Positions 37,588 to 49,394 of a stretch of 64,000 nucleotides of DNA are shown here, piece by piece. Positions within the stretch are counted from its first letter, which is position 1; every line of letters starts with the position of its first letter. Source of the stretch: Gaeumannomyces sp. JS-464. Its lineage: Eukaryota > Ascomycota > Sordariomycetes > Magnaporthales > Magnaporthaceae. The translations under genes and the position numbers were made by a program. The stretch spans positions 6,696,001 to 6,760,000 of the forward strand of contig NGZR01000001.1 in assembly GCA_002197995.1 (NCBI GenBank), written 5' to 3'. The notes under the pieces were generated by a model, which saw only the letters and a list, made by a program, of their open reading frames with translations, did no database searches and had not been told where the DNA came from.

Positions 37588-39280
37588 ATGGATTCGTCGC
37601 CGCTAGTCAAGGTACTTGCCTTGTAACTCGACAGTGACTCCTGCTGCCCCTCTCTTCCGAGCCGGCCGGCGCATCCACTGACAGGAGCTCCTCTGCCGAC
37701 AGGCGCATGATCATGCCAGAGCAGCCGCTCTCGCGCATACCGATTCGACCGTCGCCATCAGCGAACATGCGCTCGCGGCCGGCGAGTTCTCCAATGCTGC
37801 CAAGTCCACCACCAGCAGGGAGGCCCTGCGCACCTTGAAACTCCTCGAGGACCACCACAGAAGGCTGTCGGAGCTGCTGAAGCTGCCCCTCGACCGTCGC
37901 GCGTCAGGTTCCCCTCCTGGGGGCGTCTCGCAGGATCACGACGATGCAAGCGAAAAGTCGCCCTCCGCATCTGCCGTAGTGCCAGATGACACTGGCGAGA
38001 AGGCTGGCGCCGATGGCCTGGCGCCTCCGCCGTCATCTCGGGGCTCGGCCGGCGCCGGCGCCGGTGCTGGCGCCTCGTCTCAGCACCGCCGATACCCGCC
38101 GTCTCGTGAGCTATCGTCTTCGATCGCCAGCAACCTCGCCTCCGCGCGTGGTATCCGGTCGAAATACCGAGGGCCAGCGCTTGCGCCCAGCATATCGAGC
38201 GAGTCGGCGCCGGGCAGCGTCGACGGGCCGGGAACAAGGACGGTACACGTTCGAAAATGCAGAATATGCTCGACCAGAAGGGGAAGCCGAGCTGGGTCCC
38301 CCGGCGCCGACCAACAGCTCGCGGGTAGAAAAGAGGGAATTTGAACAAAAGCCAGAGGCTAGTCCCGCTAGCCCCTCGAGTCCCGGAGACGAGGGCTACT
38401 CAAGATTTTATAACACGTTTGGAAGCCTCATCAACAGGCTGTCCGCCCCGCTCGCGTTTGCAGGTCTTCCGTTGATCGCCGAGGAGTCGGCTCCCGAGAC
38501 CAGCTCCCCTGCCGAGTCGACGCCAGCACCAAGGAAGCAGCAGAGGGCCTCAAAGCCCCCACCATCTGCCTCAGCTGACCCCGATCTATCGAGGATCTAC
38601 TCTAAAGCAGCACTGCGAGCACTTGGTCGCGAGGGTCACGGCGCCAATGACTCTTTCTACTTTGTGCCGGCTACCGGGGCACGGTTTCGTACGCCAACAT
38701 CCTCAGCTTTGACCAGAAGGAAAAGCGTCGCATCGCAGCATCTGTCCACGGTGGCGACGACGGTGACATGATCGATGACGTCGACGACGACGACTTTGCA
38801 GACGCCAGGGAGCTGCACGCCTCCATGTCACCCGGCGTCAAGAGGCGTGTGGGGAGAAGCCAGTCGTCCAAGGACCTGCAGAACGCCGTCGAGGAACTGT
38901 ATCTCGAGAACAAGGGGCTGAAGGAGATGTTGGATAAGCTCAGCAAGCGACTACACGCGTTCGAGGCCAACGCGCAAAACTCTCACCTGGCCCTACAATC
39001 GAGCATGCGGTTCATGCGCCCAGGTTCGCCACTTTCATCTAGCGGCAGCGGTGGGAGGAAAGAAGCAGGCGACTATGCGCTTATACAGAAGAAGAACAAG
39101 GAGCTAGTGGAGGAGCTCGCGATGGTGATGAAGAGTTTGGAAGCGCTAGAGCAGGACAATAACAGACTCAGGAAAATTAACGGGCAATACCGTGATAGGT
39201 GGGAGGAGCTCAAGACCAAGGCGAAGGCAAAGCGTGCAGGGAAAGGATCAGGCACCGAAGCTGGTGACCCGTCGACTTGA
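37588..39280 (+). CDS. Conserved fungal protein, MIT-like N-terminus and C-terminal coiled coil
   Basis: Exons 37588-37611 (24 nt) and 37703-39280, giving about 534 residues after three one-base corrections. I do not recognise a named protein. Visible parts are: a short helical hairpin at residues 5-75 (AHDHARAAALAHTD to LKLLEDHHRRLSELLKLP) that resembles an MIT domain; a Ser/Pro-rich linker; a conserved segment YSRFYNTFGSLINRLSAPLAF; an FYFVP...TVSYANIL segment; and a Leu-rich coiled coil (VEELYLENKGLKEMLDKLS). MIT hairpins bind ESCRT-III tails, so a role in membrane traffic is possible, but this is inference. Missing bases: near 38231 (GGG), 38300 (C run) and 38677 (G run). Two would otherwise truncate the protein before the coiled coil. 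Confidence 0.75.
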
Positions 39281-39384
39281 GGTAGACAATGGCCAGAAGG
39301 GCAAGCCCTGTGCCGCGTGCTTTTGTATAGACCCTGCGTGGCGAGGTCAATCAGTCATCTAGATTCAAAATATCCCGTGTAAAA

Positions 39385-40483
39385 CTACTCGCCCATGCTA
39401 GCAATCCTTTGGTCCATCAGCCTAGCCATCTCAGCCTCCTGGTCGACGATCATGTCGTCCTTTCTTCTCCCGTTACCAACATTGACGCCCCTCCTCTCCA
39501 GCTCCATCTCCACCATCTTGCGGGTCAGCAAGCCCTCGGCCAGCGCGGGCATCTCCTCCCTCTGCTTGCGCACCCAGCCCTCAAGGCTGCGGAGCCCGAC
39601 GACGAGGAAGCCGAGCTCCTCGCGCTCGACGTAAAACCTCCCACCACTCGCACTCGGGCATCTTGGCGCCGACGTCGCGGCGGCGTTGTACACGGCCGCG
39701 ACGGCCAGGGCGCCCGGCTGGTGCGTCAGGTACAGCATCTGCGGCGACAGCAGCGCCGCGTTGAGGTAGGCGATGGCGCGGCGCGAGACCTCCTCCCGCG
39801 GCCGCCCGAGGAAGTCGAGCGCCTGCAGATACGTGACGGCCAGCGGGTGCGGCAGCGACACGTGCGTGTCGAACGACAGCGAGTAGAGGATGCGCCCCTC
39901 GAGCGCGAGCACGCGGCCGTGGAAGGCGTGGTAGTCGGCCTCGGCCTGGTAGTACTGCGCCGGGTCGTTCTCGAGAGGCGGTGCGGTGCGTCGTCGCCGG
40001 CGTCTGCGGCGGCGCGTCGGCGCGCGAGGGGCGAGGCGGGGGAGAGGAGGTAGGCATAGACGTTTGTCACGTCGCGCGGCGAGCGCGGGAAGGCGCCGCA
40101 CTTGGCGACTATGTAGATGGCGGCGGCAGAGACATCCTGAGGCGGAGGAGAAGGGGAAGTGTTAGCAGATCTGATGTCGCGGACTCATCTGGTCTTCCCA
40201 CCCAGGCTTGCAAATCCAGCCAGAGTTGTATGAAAGCCAGAATGTGGACTCGGCTTACGCTAAACTCATGCAGCATCACGGGTTCGACCAGCCAGAACCG
40301 CGCTATCAACACGTTCGCCTGGGCCGTGGTGGACTGCGGCAGCTGGAGCAGCAGCCCAGCAGCCTGCGTCAGGCATTGCGTCGCGAAGAAGATGATGTCT
40401 AGGAGATCTGTGGGTAGCGAGCTTAGCGAGCTTCGACGGTAGAGCTGCTCCGCGGTCGCCAATGGGTTGGATAGATGCGCCAT
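39385..40483 (-). CDS. Cyclin L-like protein
   Basis: Exons (minus) 40483-40259 and 40136-39385, intron 122 nt, about 326 residues after correction. The first cyclin box carries TQCLTQAAGLLLQLPQ and an arrangement like cyclin L (GxLLRLPQ, then ARFWLVEPVMLHEFS, AAAIYIVAKCGAFPRSPRDVTNVY). The second begins ALEGRILYSLSFDTHVSLPHPLAVTYL. Cyclin L partners CDK11-type kinases and acts in transcription and splicing. A GC-rich Arg/Ala linker interrupts the first box. Bases are missing near 39978 (one), 39680 (one) and 39633-39636 (two, a T run on the coding strand); these join PPLENDPAQYY, RDVGAKMPECEWWEV and FYVEREELGFLVVG. The exact cyclin subfamily is not certain. Confidence 0.8.
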
Positions 40484-41216
40484 GGTTTGATTTGCGGACG
40501 GGGTTTCCGATGTTGGGTTCTTGGGTGCTGCCCCTCGTTTTCGGATGGATGTGGAAACTCCGATGCCTGCAGCTTGAGACTGGTGAACGGACCGCGTTAG
40601 TTGGAGCCCCAGTTGTTCGTCGTTGACACCCCAGCCCCACTGGTTTAGGTATTTTACTTGCGATACCTGAAGGTGGCTCAGGGCATAAAAACCATGCAAA
40701 AGATGTAGGAAAAAACAATGCAGGAAGAAAATAAAAACAGATGTTAAGAGTCGGCTTCCGTCGCGACCTCATCTGTTGGAATTCCTCTCCCATCTCACGT
40801 CCACCCCAAACAACCTCACCAAAGCTTCTCCATCCAAAGACTCGGTTGGTATCCGGTATATCCCAATAACACCTGAATGATCGTCGTTTGCGGTCTACCG
40901 GCATTGGCTCTGTTGGTACAGATTCATCACAAAGCATCCCCGCCTTAAAACAATTCGGACATCAATATCATCTGTCTCCTCCCCTAGCCCTCCTCTCTGA
41001 CATCGAACGCCGAACGACCGGCAATACAACACCCATTGTCACGTCTGCGAAGCCACCTGCCTGGCGACGGTAGGTGTTTCCGTCTTTTCTACACGTACTT
41101 TAGGCGAACTCCCGCGCTCTCCGGATTACCTCTATCACTAATCTCTCCTTCCTAGAACCTGGTTCCTGGAGGCCCTCATCTATCTCTACACCTAACATCA
41201 CACGCCTATATTTCTT

Positions 41217-41316
41217 CTACCACCACCTACACCACCTACACCATCACCTACACCACCACCTACACCCACCACCTCTACTTCCACTTCCACCACCACTGCT
41301 ACTACCACTTCTACCA
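41217..41316 (+). repeat. CACCACCTA-type microsatellite in the 5' leader
   Basis: Degenerate tandem repeat of CACCTA/CCACCTACA units changing to ACTTCCACC units, all pyrimidine/A on the + strand. It ends about 140 bp before the start codon of the SLIP-GC-like gene. Confidence 0.8.
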
Positions 41317-41330
41317 AACTTGACGCCCAC

Positions 41331-41377
41331 TACCCTACCTAGATCCCTACCTAGAGGTAGGTATCTGCCTAGGTATT
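41331..41377. repeat. CCTA/TAGG palindromic cluster
   Basis: Overlapping CTACCTAG, CCTAGAGGTAGG and GCCTAGGTA units. The same motif recurs at 52632-52681 and 53983-54020. Confidence 0.7.
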
Positions 41378-41453
41378 TCCTTACTATCAATTCTTTCATT
41401 CGTCTGCATATTCTTGCATCGGAGACTCTCGCAACCATCTGATATGGTCGACC

Positions 41454-44400
41454 ATGGCGGACCTGGTTAGACTCGAGCCCTGGGCTCCGCCTCCAGTCAT
41501 AGGCGAGACCGCGTCTTCCCAAGAGGACTCCTCTCAAGACCTCCAACTTGATCCTGCAGTCCAGGACACTAAGAGTGTTTGCCCTGTCAATCGCACCGTC
41601 CCCGATGCTGAAGCAGCAAGGAATTCTGAGTTCATGGATGTCGACGCCGAGTACGCTGCCGACCCGAGCAGCTCGTCTTCCGCAAAGCAAGCCATTATTG
41701 AGCAAGCTAGTTGCTTGCCTCATATGGACAGCGAGCAGTCAATGGACATATTGGAGAAAAGCGTCGAGGCTGGCGCCGGCCTCCTAAGGGACCTCCAGAA
41801 GGCCCTCGTCAATATCAAGACTGAGGATGGCGTGGAATTTCTCGACACGACCAAGAAACTGCTCCAGATGGCTCAGAAGACTCGATCAGTTGTCGGTGTC
41901 GTCGGCAACACTGGAGCCGGCAAAAGCTCGGTCTTGAATGCTCTTCTGGATGAGGAACGGTGAGCACCATTTGATTGACTTGGCATTTTATGAATATACG
42001 CTAACTCACCTCACAGCTTGCTCCCCACTAACTGCCTGAGAGCCTGTACGGCGTCACCGACAGAAGTGTCGTGGAACCATTCGGATGATCCCTCAGAGGC
42101 TTACCGCGCCGAGGTCGAGTTTATTTCGGCACAGGATTGGAAAGCGGAGCTTGACATTCTGTTCGGCGACATGCTCGACGGCAATGGCAACATTACTAAA
42201 TCCCCCAGCAACGAAACTAAGATCGCTCTTGCAAAACTCCACGCGGTCTATCCCGAGAAGGGCAAGCAAGAGCTGACGAGAAGTAATCCGGAAGACCTCG
42301 TGCAGGATCCTGCGGTGTCCGGAATCCTGGGCACCGTGATACCACTGAGAGAAGCCACAGCTGCCGATCTGTCTGCCAAGATCCAGGTGTATGTCGACTC
42401 GAAGGAGAAGAAGTCGCGCAGCAGGAAGACCAATACGAACAGCGGTGCCCAGGTGCCCGCTCCCCCCAAGATGGCGATGTGGCCCCTAATCAAGGTCGTG
42501 AGAATCTTTACCAAATCTCCTGCCTTGGAGACTGGTGCTGTCCTGGTGGATCTGGTGAGTTTTCTATCAATCTACCTATAAACTGTGATGCTCATACCTC
42601 TCTATTTTTGAGTCTCTCTAACACATAGTAGCCCGGCGTGCAGGATTCGAACGCTGCTCGTGCGGCAGTTGCAGATAAATACATGAAGGACTGCACTGCT
42701 CTGTGGATCCTCGCACCAATCACACGCGCCGTCGATGATAAGACGGGCAAAAAACTTCTCGGAGACGCATTCCGGCGACAAATGATGTTCGACGACACAT
42801 ACAGTGCCGTGAGCTTCATATGCTCCAAGACGGATGAGATTTCTATCTCCGAGGCCGTCGAAAGCCTCAATCTACAGGATGATCTCGCTGAAGTGCACGA
42901 TCGCAAGGAAGAGATCACCGAAGAGCTGAAAGTGGTTAAGAGGTCCATCAGTGTCAAATCTGAAGACGAGGATGCGGTGCGTCGCAGGCTGCATGAAGTC
43001 GACAAGGAAATTACGACATGGCAGAAGCTTCTCAACAAGTGCACAAGCGGCCTGACGGTGTACGCGCCTACGCCCCAAGCAGGAAGCAAGAGGAAGCGTG
43101 TGTCTGATCGGACGGGCGCCCGAAAGAAATATGTTCGAGAAGACAGCCACGAAGACGCCTTGGATTCAGAAAGCGATATCGCTTCCTCAAAAACCGGCAA
43201 GGGTGAGCGCCGACCATTGGCCGGGAGTCAGATCGAAGACACACTCAACTCCCTCAGACAGCGCCGCAATGAGCACCTGGCTTCCCAAAAGCAGCTGGAG
43301 CTTGAGGCGGCAGAGTTGAACAACAAGATGAAGGGCCTCCATGAAGAGTACATCTATTTGGACGTCCAGATGGCGGTAAAGTGCGTCCAGGGCAGAAATG
43401 AGTATGCAAGAGATGCGATCCAAGAAGATTTCGCTGAAGGAATCAAGGAGTGAGTGCAAGTACCACAGACTACCATATCTGCGAAAGCGCGACTGACTCT
43501 GGCATGCTACCCTAGGCTGGATCAGGAGGCTCTGATGGCAGAGGATGAGGAGTCCTTCGACCCCGATGCCGACATCCGCGACTATTCTGCTGTAGGCTCT
43601 TCCGGTCTTTTGCGTGAGCGCCAAGGCATACCAGCACCTGTGCGGGAGGCTCGAAGACGACAGTATCCAAGCTCGCGGCTTCGCCAACAAGGATCACAGT
43701 GGAATTCCTGAGCTACAACAGCACACGAAGAGACTGTCCGAAGCTGCGAGGAGGAGTGAGTGTCGTAACTTCTTGAAGGAGCTCCGAAAAATCACCAACT
43801 CGCTACTTCTTTGGACAGCGCCGCGGCCTACAGCGCAAGGCCCATCTGGCGACAAGAATAGGGATGTCGAAAGCCTCGTGGGAGAAAAGTTGAAGAGGTT
43901 TCGCCAGGTGAGTACATTTCTCACGCCGATGAAGCTCCGTTTTGTTCACGTACTAATCTGACAACCCTGCTTCAGTCTTTCTTCGCCGGCGTCCGGCAAG
44001 CCCTCGAGTACATCCGAAGGGCGTTCTCAAGGCTCATAATCAACACTTTCAAGAAGCAAATCCCTGTCGCGTCCTCGCATGCCATCACCAAGTCCGAAGA
44101 CTGGGGCAACATCAAGGCCGAGGGAGGCATGCTATACCCTACCTACAACGCAATCACTCGGCGCATGGGAATTTTCAGCAGCGGCAAGGGATCAAGGAAC
44201 CTGAATGCGGAGCTTCTCAGCCCAATCCTGCCGCCTCTTACAAAAGGCTGGGAAGAAGCGTTCCATGAACAAATCCCCTTGGCACTTGAGTTCTTTGTCA
44301 AGGCGGTGCTAGACGGTCTAAGCGGCTTGCATTCTAGAATGGGTCGAGATTTGGGAATGACTCCAAACTCCGTCGCTGATGCCCTCCTCCAACAGCAGCT

Positions 44401-45142
44401 CTCACTGCACATGAAAATTGTGACTGGGATACCAGAGAAGATCAAGGAGATTGTTAGGCAGGAACGGCGAGAGATCAACCGGTGCTGGGAGCCTGTGATC
44501 CAAGAACAAATGATGCCGGCGTATACAGCTTGCATGAATGAGAATGGTAAGGAGACCGACATCCTTTTACTCCGCTCATGTTTCAGAGTCGGCTGACAGT
44601 ATTGCAGGAAAGGGCAAGTATGCGCGTATGAAGGGCATCATGACCAGCCATGTTGGGTCTGCCCGGGGGCACATGTTCGTCGCGGCGAGCAATACCTTGA
44701 GAGTGAAGCTTGACGACCTGGTCAACACGATTGACTGCCCTCAAGGGGTCGATTGAGGACATTCTCAAGACGATGAACAGGGACTACTGCTCCGTCTTGG
44801 CGACGCACCGAGCCGGCTGCCTCGTCGAAGTGGCGAGCATCCTCAAAGGAGCGAACGCTCGATTTACGCAGACCGACGCGGACACCGAGAAGAGTGAGGC
44901 TGAAAGCGATGAAATGGGGGAGGACGACAATGAGGCCAAGGAGGAGGAAGTCAGCGATGACAAAGCCGAAAATCACGAAACCGGGAGAAGACGAAGCCGA
45001 AGGCGACGATCCTGAGGGAGACGGACCAGATGATGATGAGTCCGAGGAGGACGAAACCGAGAAGTGCAAGATCGAAGAGGACGATTCCGACGGAGGCGAC
45101 GCCGAGAAAGACGATCTTGAGAATTTCAAGGCCGAAGACTAG
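41454..45142 (+). CDS. SLIP-GC-like nuclear GTPase (dynamin-type P-loop)
   Basis: Exons: 41454-41959, 42017-42554, 42632-43449, 43516-43907, 43976-44546 and 44608-45142; introns 57-77 nt. About 1,120 residues. The P loop GNTGAGKSS lies at about residues 151-159. Switch 2 DLPG is formed across the second splice. A SKTD motif (SFICSKTDE) matches G4. A coiled-coil region with a KRKR cluster follows (SKRKRVSDR), fitting nuclear location. The C-terminus is strongly acidic (Asp/Glu runs). Two bases are missing near 43595 and 43602 (DYSAV to VFCVSAKAYQ). Two more frame changes near 44730 and 44986 carry the reading into the acidic tail; without the last one the protein ends at 45015 with a basic tail. 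Vertebrate SLIP-GC protects against DNA breaks; the fungal function is unknown. Confidence 0.82.
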
Positions 45143-45351
45143 GGTGCCGCCTGGTATGACGCAGTGGCATATCCGCAAGGGGTTTTTCTGCTTCCAAGAT
45201 CTTTCCATCTCGTTTCGTCTGCATTATTCGCAGCAAATATCTCTCCCTTTTCTCCATTTTCCCCACGCTTCTCTCTTAATTTCCCTCCTTTACTTGGGAC
45301 ATATTCCTGCTATTTCTTCCACCCCCTTTCCTTCTTCGCGATGATATTCTT

Positions 45352-45395
<44 letters not shown>

Positions 45396-46677
45396 TTTTT
45401 TTTTTTTTCTCGCACGCCTGATCTGATCTTAGCTTACTTTCGACCCCTGATTACCATTGCGATGCTCTCTGTTTTTCTCTTCCTCAGTTCTTCCCCCCTT
45501 TTCCTACGCTAGGACAGCTGCCACTCAGTCCGTTAACTTCCATCGTACGCATCAACGGCTTTCCGCGTTACTTTGCGTTATGATCATCTTCAAATCTTCT
45601 CCTATTCTCTCCTCATAGTTTAACCTGAACCCTGCCCCAGATCGTCTCCCCCCGCATACTTTCAAGACAAACATCGGTCGCCAGTGCTATTTTAACATCG
45701 AGCTAGAGACGCCAGATACAAAATCCTTTGGATTTCCTAACACGTGATAGCCCTCGCCCGTGTTGAAGATGACGACCCTTGCAAATCCTGGTAGCGAGAT
45801 TTGAAAGTGCATTGTCGCCCATTCGCGCGAAGCGGCTCCTTTTCTTGCCTGGGCTGCAGCTTTAGAATATCAGGTCCTGCCAGGCATCGACCACGGCCTC
45901 CGGACATTTTCTGCAAAATGCCACTGGCGGAAGAACAGGCCTCGGGGTTTAGCTGCACGGTGCCTTAGAATGCTCGGGTGAAAAGCCCATCACGAACCGG
46001 GCGCGGGAGAAAAGTCCCCTTAGCGCATGCCCGCCTGGCACCGGATGATGCCGTCCATGGGGCTAAGGTCCAGCCCTGAAGACGTGCGAGGCCTCAAAGC
46101 GTTTCTTAAGCATGGTCAGGTCGGTGGAATCTGTATCACCTTTGAGAGTTTATTATGGATGTACTTGCTACTGGGCTTCCTTTTGAACACCCACCAATTT
46201 TTTTCTTCTTTTTTTTCTCGATTCACCCCTTTTCTTTCCACACTCCTGCTCCGTTTATATATCGTTAAGCAGTCTAACTATTGAGCCTAGAGCCCTTGCC
46301 GCTTGACCGATGCACGTTCCAACCCGACGGACTCTTAGGGATGACACTGTACGTCGCGCTCGTGTCCGTGGGAAACGAAGGAGCTAGGTAGTTAGATGTA
46401 AGTGTCGGCCAGCCTTCGAATTTTGGCCTTCACACGTGCTCCTATCGCCGGACACGCGAACGATGGAATGGAAGGGGAAGTACGGAGGACATTGGGGATG
46501 AAGACGCAGGAGTATAAATAAAGGGCATTTTGTCTTTGTGCTCTCCTTGTATTTTCTCTGTCCACATCACCTTTCCTCCAACTTCTAGCCCGTAGGTACT
46601 GCCGCCCAAACACCATACCATCTTCTCATTGGTTTGCAATCCATCTCAGAGCGCAATCCTGCCCTTTCCTTGTCAAC
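45143..46677. other. 1.5-kb intergenic region with poly-C tract
   Basis: Between two + strand genes. It begins with a pyrimidine-rich stretch (45180-45500) that contains the 43-nt C run, presumably in the 3' UTR of the GTPase gene. The rest shows no gene; 46180-46240 is T-rich. Confidence 0.55.
45353..45408 (+). repeat. Homopolymer tract C43-T13
   Basis: Forty-three uninterrupted C (45353-45395) followed by 13 T, about 210 bp after the end of the SLIP-GC-like gene. The G-rich strand could form a G-quadruplex. Confidence 0.85.
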
Positions 46678-47295
46678 ATGCGTCTCTCCGCGGCTCTCGA
46701 GTGTTTCGTTGGTGGTTGGACTGTTCTTAACGGAACCATAGAGCAAGTCGCGCAGCGGCCTTATCAACATGGAGGCTGTGTGGCGTATCTAATCTGGGTA
46801 CAACTTGTAGGAACACCGTCACTGGCGAGCCGGCCCCGACTGGCACGGGGAGTTTCCATCGGGCATCTCGGTTTACGGGCCGAACAGTTACTTCAGCTTC
46901 ATGATCACGCCCAACGACACGACCGACACGCAGTACCGGCCACGCGATGTGACGCTGCCCGCGAAGCCGACCGACAGCCTCGAGCACTGGGCGACTGCGG
47001 CGCAACACAACGTGGCTGCGGGCGGGCCGGCCACCTTCACCAACGTGACGGGCCAGTGCCGGGGCGGAGCAGGCGGGAAGGGCGGCGGCGGTGGCGCCAA
47101 AGGGACCATGCACACATTGTATACAACTTCGACTCTTCCAGCGTGGGTCGGATTCGAGCAGGACGTCCATTTCGAGTTCCACGATGGGACAACCTGCACA
47201 TGCTGCAGTCGTATGTCGGCCAGGACCTGCTGCAGACTTCCTGGTTCAAGAAGCTTCTAGAGGTGTCGGGCTCCCGAGATGGCGCGCATTGCTAG
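46678..47295 (+). CDS. Putative small secreted Cys-containing protein (frame disrupted)
   Basis: No known family recognised. With three one-base additions (near 46785, 46856 and 47186) the stretch encodes about 206 residues. It starts with a hydrophobic leader (MRLSAALECFVGGWTVLNG) and has a Thr/Gly-rich part (NTVTGEPAPTGTG). Next come SVYGPNSYFSFMITPNDTTD, a Gly-rich loop and an amphipathic end (LQSYVGQDLLQTSWFKKLL). Cys residues are spread along the chain. The corrections all sit in or beside short C or G runs, like the errors in known genes of this window, which supports a real gene. It could instead be a decaying effector-like gene. A TATAAATAAA-type sequence at about 46514 lies about 165 bp upstream. 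Confidence 0.5.
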   Translation: MRLSAALECFVGGWTVLNGTIEQVAQRPYQHGGCVAYLIWVQLVGTPSLASRPRLARGVSIGHLGLRAEQLLQLHDHAQRHDRHAVPATRCDAAREADRQPRALGDCGATQRGCGRAGHLHQRDGPVPGRSRREGRRRWRQRDHAHIVYNFDSSSVGRIRAGRPFRVPRWDNLHMLQSYVGQDLLQTSWFKKLLEVSGSRDGAHC

Positions 47296-47865
47296 GAGAC
47301 TCGGAGGTGACGTTATTTTGGGGAACATTGACCAAGTCGAGCAGTGAAAGGGATGTTGGTAGGACGTTGTGCATTAACCGTGCGCTGTTGGGACGATGGA
47401 AGTAGGAGCACGTTTGGGGAATGTGGGGGCCAATTGGAGGGGTGATGTGGGCCCTACCCGCTGTTTGGCGGGGTGCTCCTTCTCCGTGTTCGTGTCACAG
47501 TAGCACACTGTATCCAAATGGGATGAACCACACCCATGACAAGCCCACCTTGACTTCTGACCTCATGCCTCGAAGCTTTCTGTGGCAGCTCCGGACACGC
47601 AGCCTTGCCACAACCCGATTTGACGACAGCTTCTCGCACCGGATCAGCGCTCAAAATTGACGATTGATAGAGCGCTCGACTCCGTCCGCGGCGGGCGGTC
47701 AACCGGCGCCTGGCATCAACGATATCGGCGAGGCACTGGACGTGGCCTTGCGCGCTTCTACCTAGGCAGCGGGCTCGGTAGCCTGGCCACCCTCACCACC
47801 ACTATTACAACTACCATCACCGGCCGACCGCGATCCAGCCGATTCGGCCGCAATAGCCGCCCACC
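47296..47865. other. 570-bp intergenic region before csn6
   Basis: 3' region of the small secreted protein gene and promoter of csn6. No further gene or repeat seen. Confidence 0.55.
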
Positions 47866-49394
47866 ATGGCTTCCTCGAACCAGCGCAACCCCTTCATGTC
47901 GACACACAAGTCCGACTCAGACCTCCACATCATCCTCCACCCCCTCGTCCTCCTCACAATTTCCGACTACATAACCCGCCACACGCTGAGGGGACAGACT
48001 CAGCCCGTAGTCGGTGCAATAATCGGTCGCCAGGATGGGCGCGCTATAACCATGGAGCACGCCTTCGAGTGCGCCGCCAAGAGCAACATCACAGGAGGCG
48101 CCATCCTGGTTGAGCCCTGGTTCACCGAGCGTCTGGAGCAGAGTAAGGCTCTTTCCGTTCCGGGTGTTTCTGCCGTCTAGACGTCTGCCCCTGCTTTGCT
48201 TGCTAACGCTTTGTGCCCAAAGTGAAACTGGTTCACAAAGACCGCGGCCTCGACCTTGTTGGCTGGTACACCCTCCTTCCGCGCGCTGGGCCCACCTCCG
48301 AAGTCGTCCGGTTACATAACCAGATACTGGCGATCAACGAGTCCGCGGCAATCCTGGCTGTCCACCCCGATGAGATCATTGCCGGCGGCTCCACCGGCGG
48401 CAGGCTACCTATCTCCATTTACGAGACCCTTTACGAGTCGGAGGAGCAGAGAAGAGACGGCGGCGAGGACAAGGTGATGAAGGATAGCGGCGACGATGCC
48501 GACGATGATGGCGCGGCCCTCAACTCGGCTGTGGCGGCCGCCGCCCATACCAACATCCGTTTCCGCGAGCTTCCTTACTCGGTCGAGACGGGTGAGGCAG
48601 AGATGATCAGTATGGACTTTGTCGCGCGCGGCGGCGCCAACGCCACCGCGTCATCTGCGACCGACACTCAGCAGCAAGGGCCTGGGGACGAGCAGAAGAA
48701 GAAGCAGGTCCCGTCACAGGTGAAGGCCGACGTTAAGGGCAAGCGCCGTGCCGTGGTCAAGGATGATGACGGCGGCGACGAGGCATCAACGGCCGCTGCT
48801 CCCATCGAGCCTACTGTTCTCTCGCGAGATGAGGAAGAGCTGGTGGCAACACTGGCCACCAAGGCGAACGCCATCAAGATGCTTCACGCACGCATCCAGC
48901 TCATAATCAAGTATCTAGAGGGCCTTCCTCCCTCATATCTCGCTCCCGGTGGCGATGCTTCATCAGAACTCGGAGCCGCCACTGGGACAGAGACTATGCC
49001 AACATTGACGGCCACCACTGAGGGCACACCAGCAGCTGTTGAAGGGCTATCAGGAAGCTCTGCTCTAGCTGCCCCGCCACCGTCACACACGCTGCTGCGG
49101 TCAATCCAGGCACTCGTCAACCGCATCCCTCTCCTGATTCCCTCGACGACCGAGGCGTTTGAGCGTGAGATGCTGAGCGAGGCCAATGATGTGCACATTG
49201 TCTCACTTCTCAACGACGTTATGCAGAGCGTCAATGAGCTCCGAGACCTCGGCAAGAAATTCCACGTTGTCGAGCAGGCCAAGAATCGGAGACAGCTTAA
49301 CGATCATGGTGCGCTGACTGGAGTGCTGGGTGGAATGATGGGAATGGCGGATCAGCAGCGGATCAGCCTCAACGTCGGCGACCTCCTCATGTGA
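47866..49394 (+). CDS. csn6: COP9 signalosome subunit 6
   Basis: Scaffold MPN subunit of the nuclear COP9 signalosome, which removes Nedd8 from cullins and controls fungal development. Exons 47866-48142 and 48223-49394 (intron 80 nt, GTAAGG donor, CTAAC branch) give 482 residues. The N-terminal MPN domain reads DLHIILHPLVLLTISDYITRH, VVGAIIGRQDGRAITMEHAFEC and DLVGWYTLLPRAGPTSE. The metal-binding JAMM residues are absent (GWY-TLLP where CSN5 has GWYHSHP), as expected for the non-catalytic CSN6. A large acidic/Ala-rich linker (about residues 190-290) separates it from the C-terminal helices (EFEREML-type, NDVMQSVNELRDLGKKF). No frameshift. Start ATG sits in a good context (CACCATGG). Confidence 0.93.

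Larger units (their letters stand above)
40484..41453. promoter_or_regulatory. Divergent promoter region (cyclin L-like / SLIP-GC-like)
   Basis: 970 bp. The right-hand part, likely the 5' UTR of the GTPase gene, holds the CCACCTACA-type microsatellite and a CCTA/TAGG cluster listed separately. No gene seen. Confidence 0.55.

Noticed and set aside
42640..42660. tRNA-like B-box (GGATTCGAAC on the + strand)
   Set aside because: It lies in a conserved exon (PGVQDSNA) of the GTPase gene and has no A-box or cloverleaf.
45164..45421. ORF with a Pro14 run at the poly-C tract
   Set aside because: The Pro run is only the translation of the C43 tract; no coding context.
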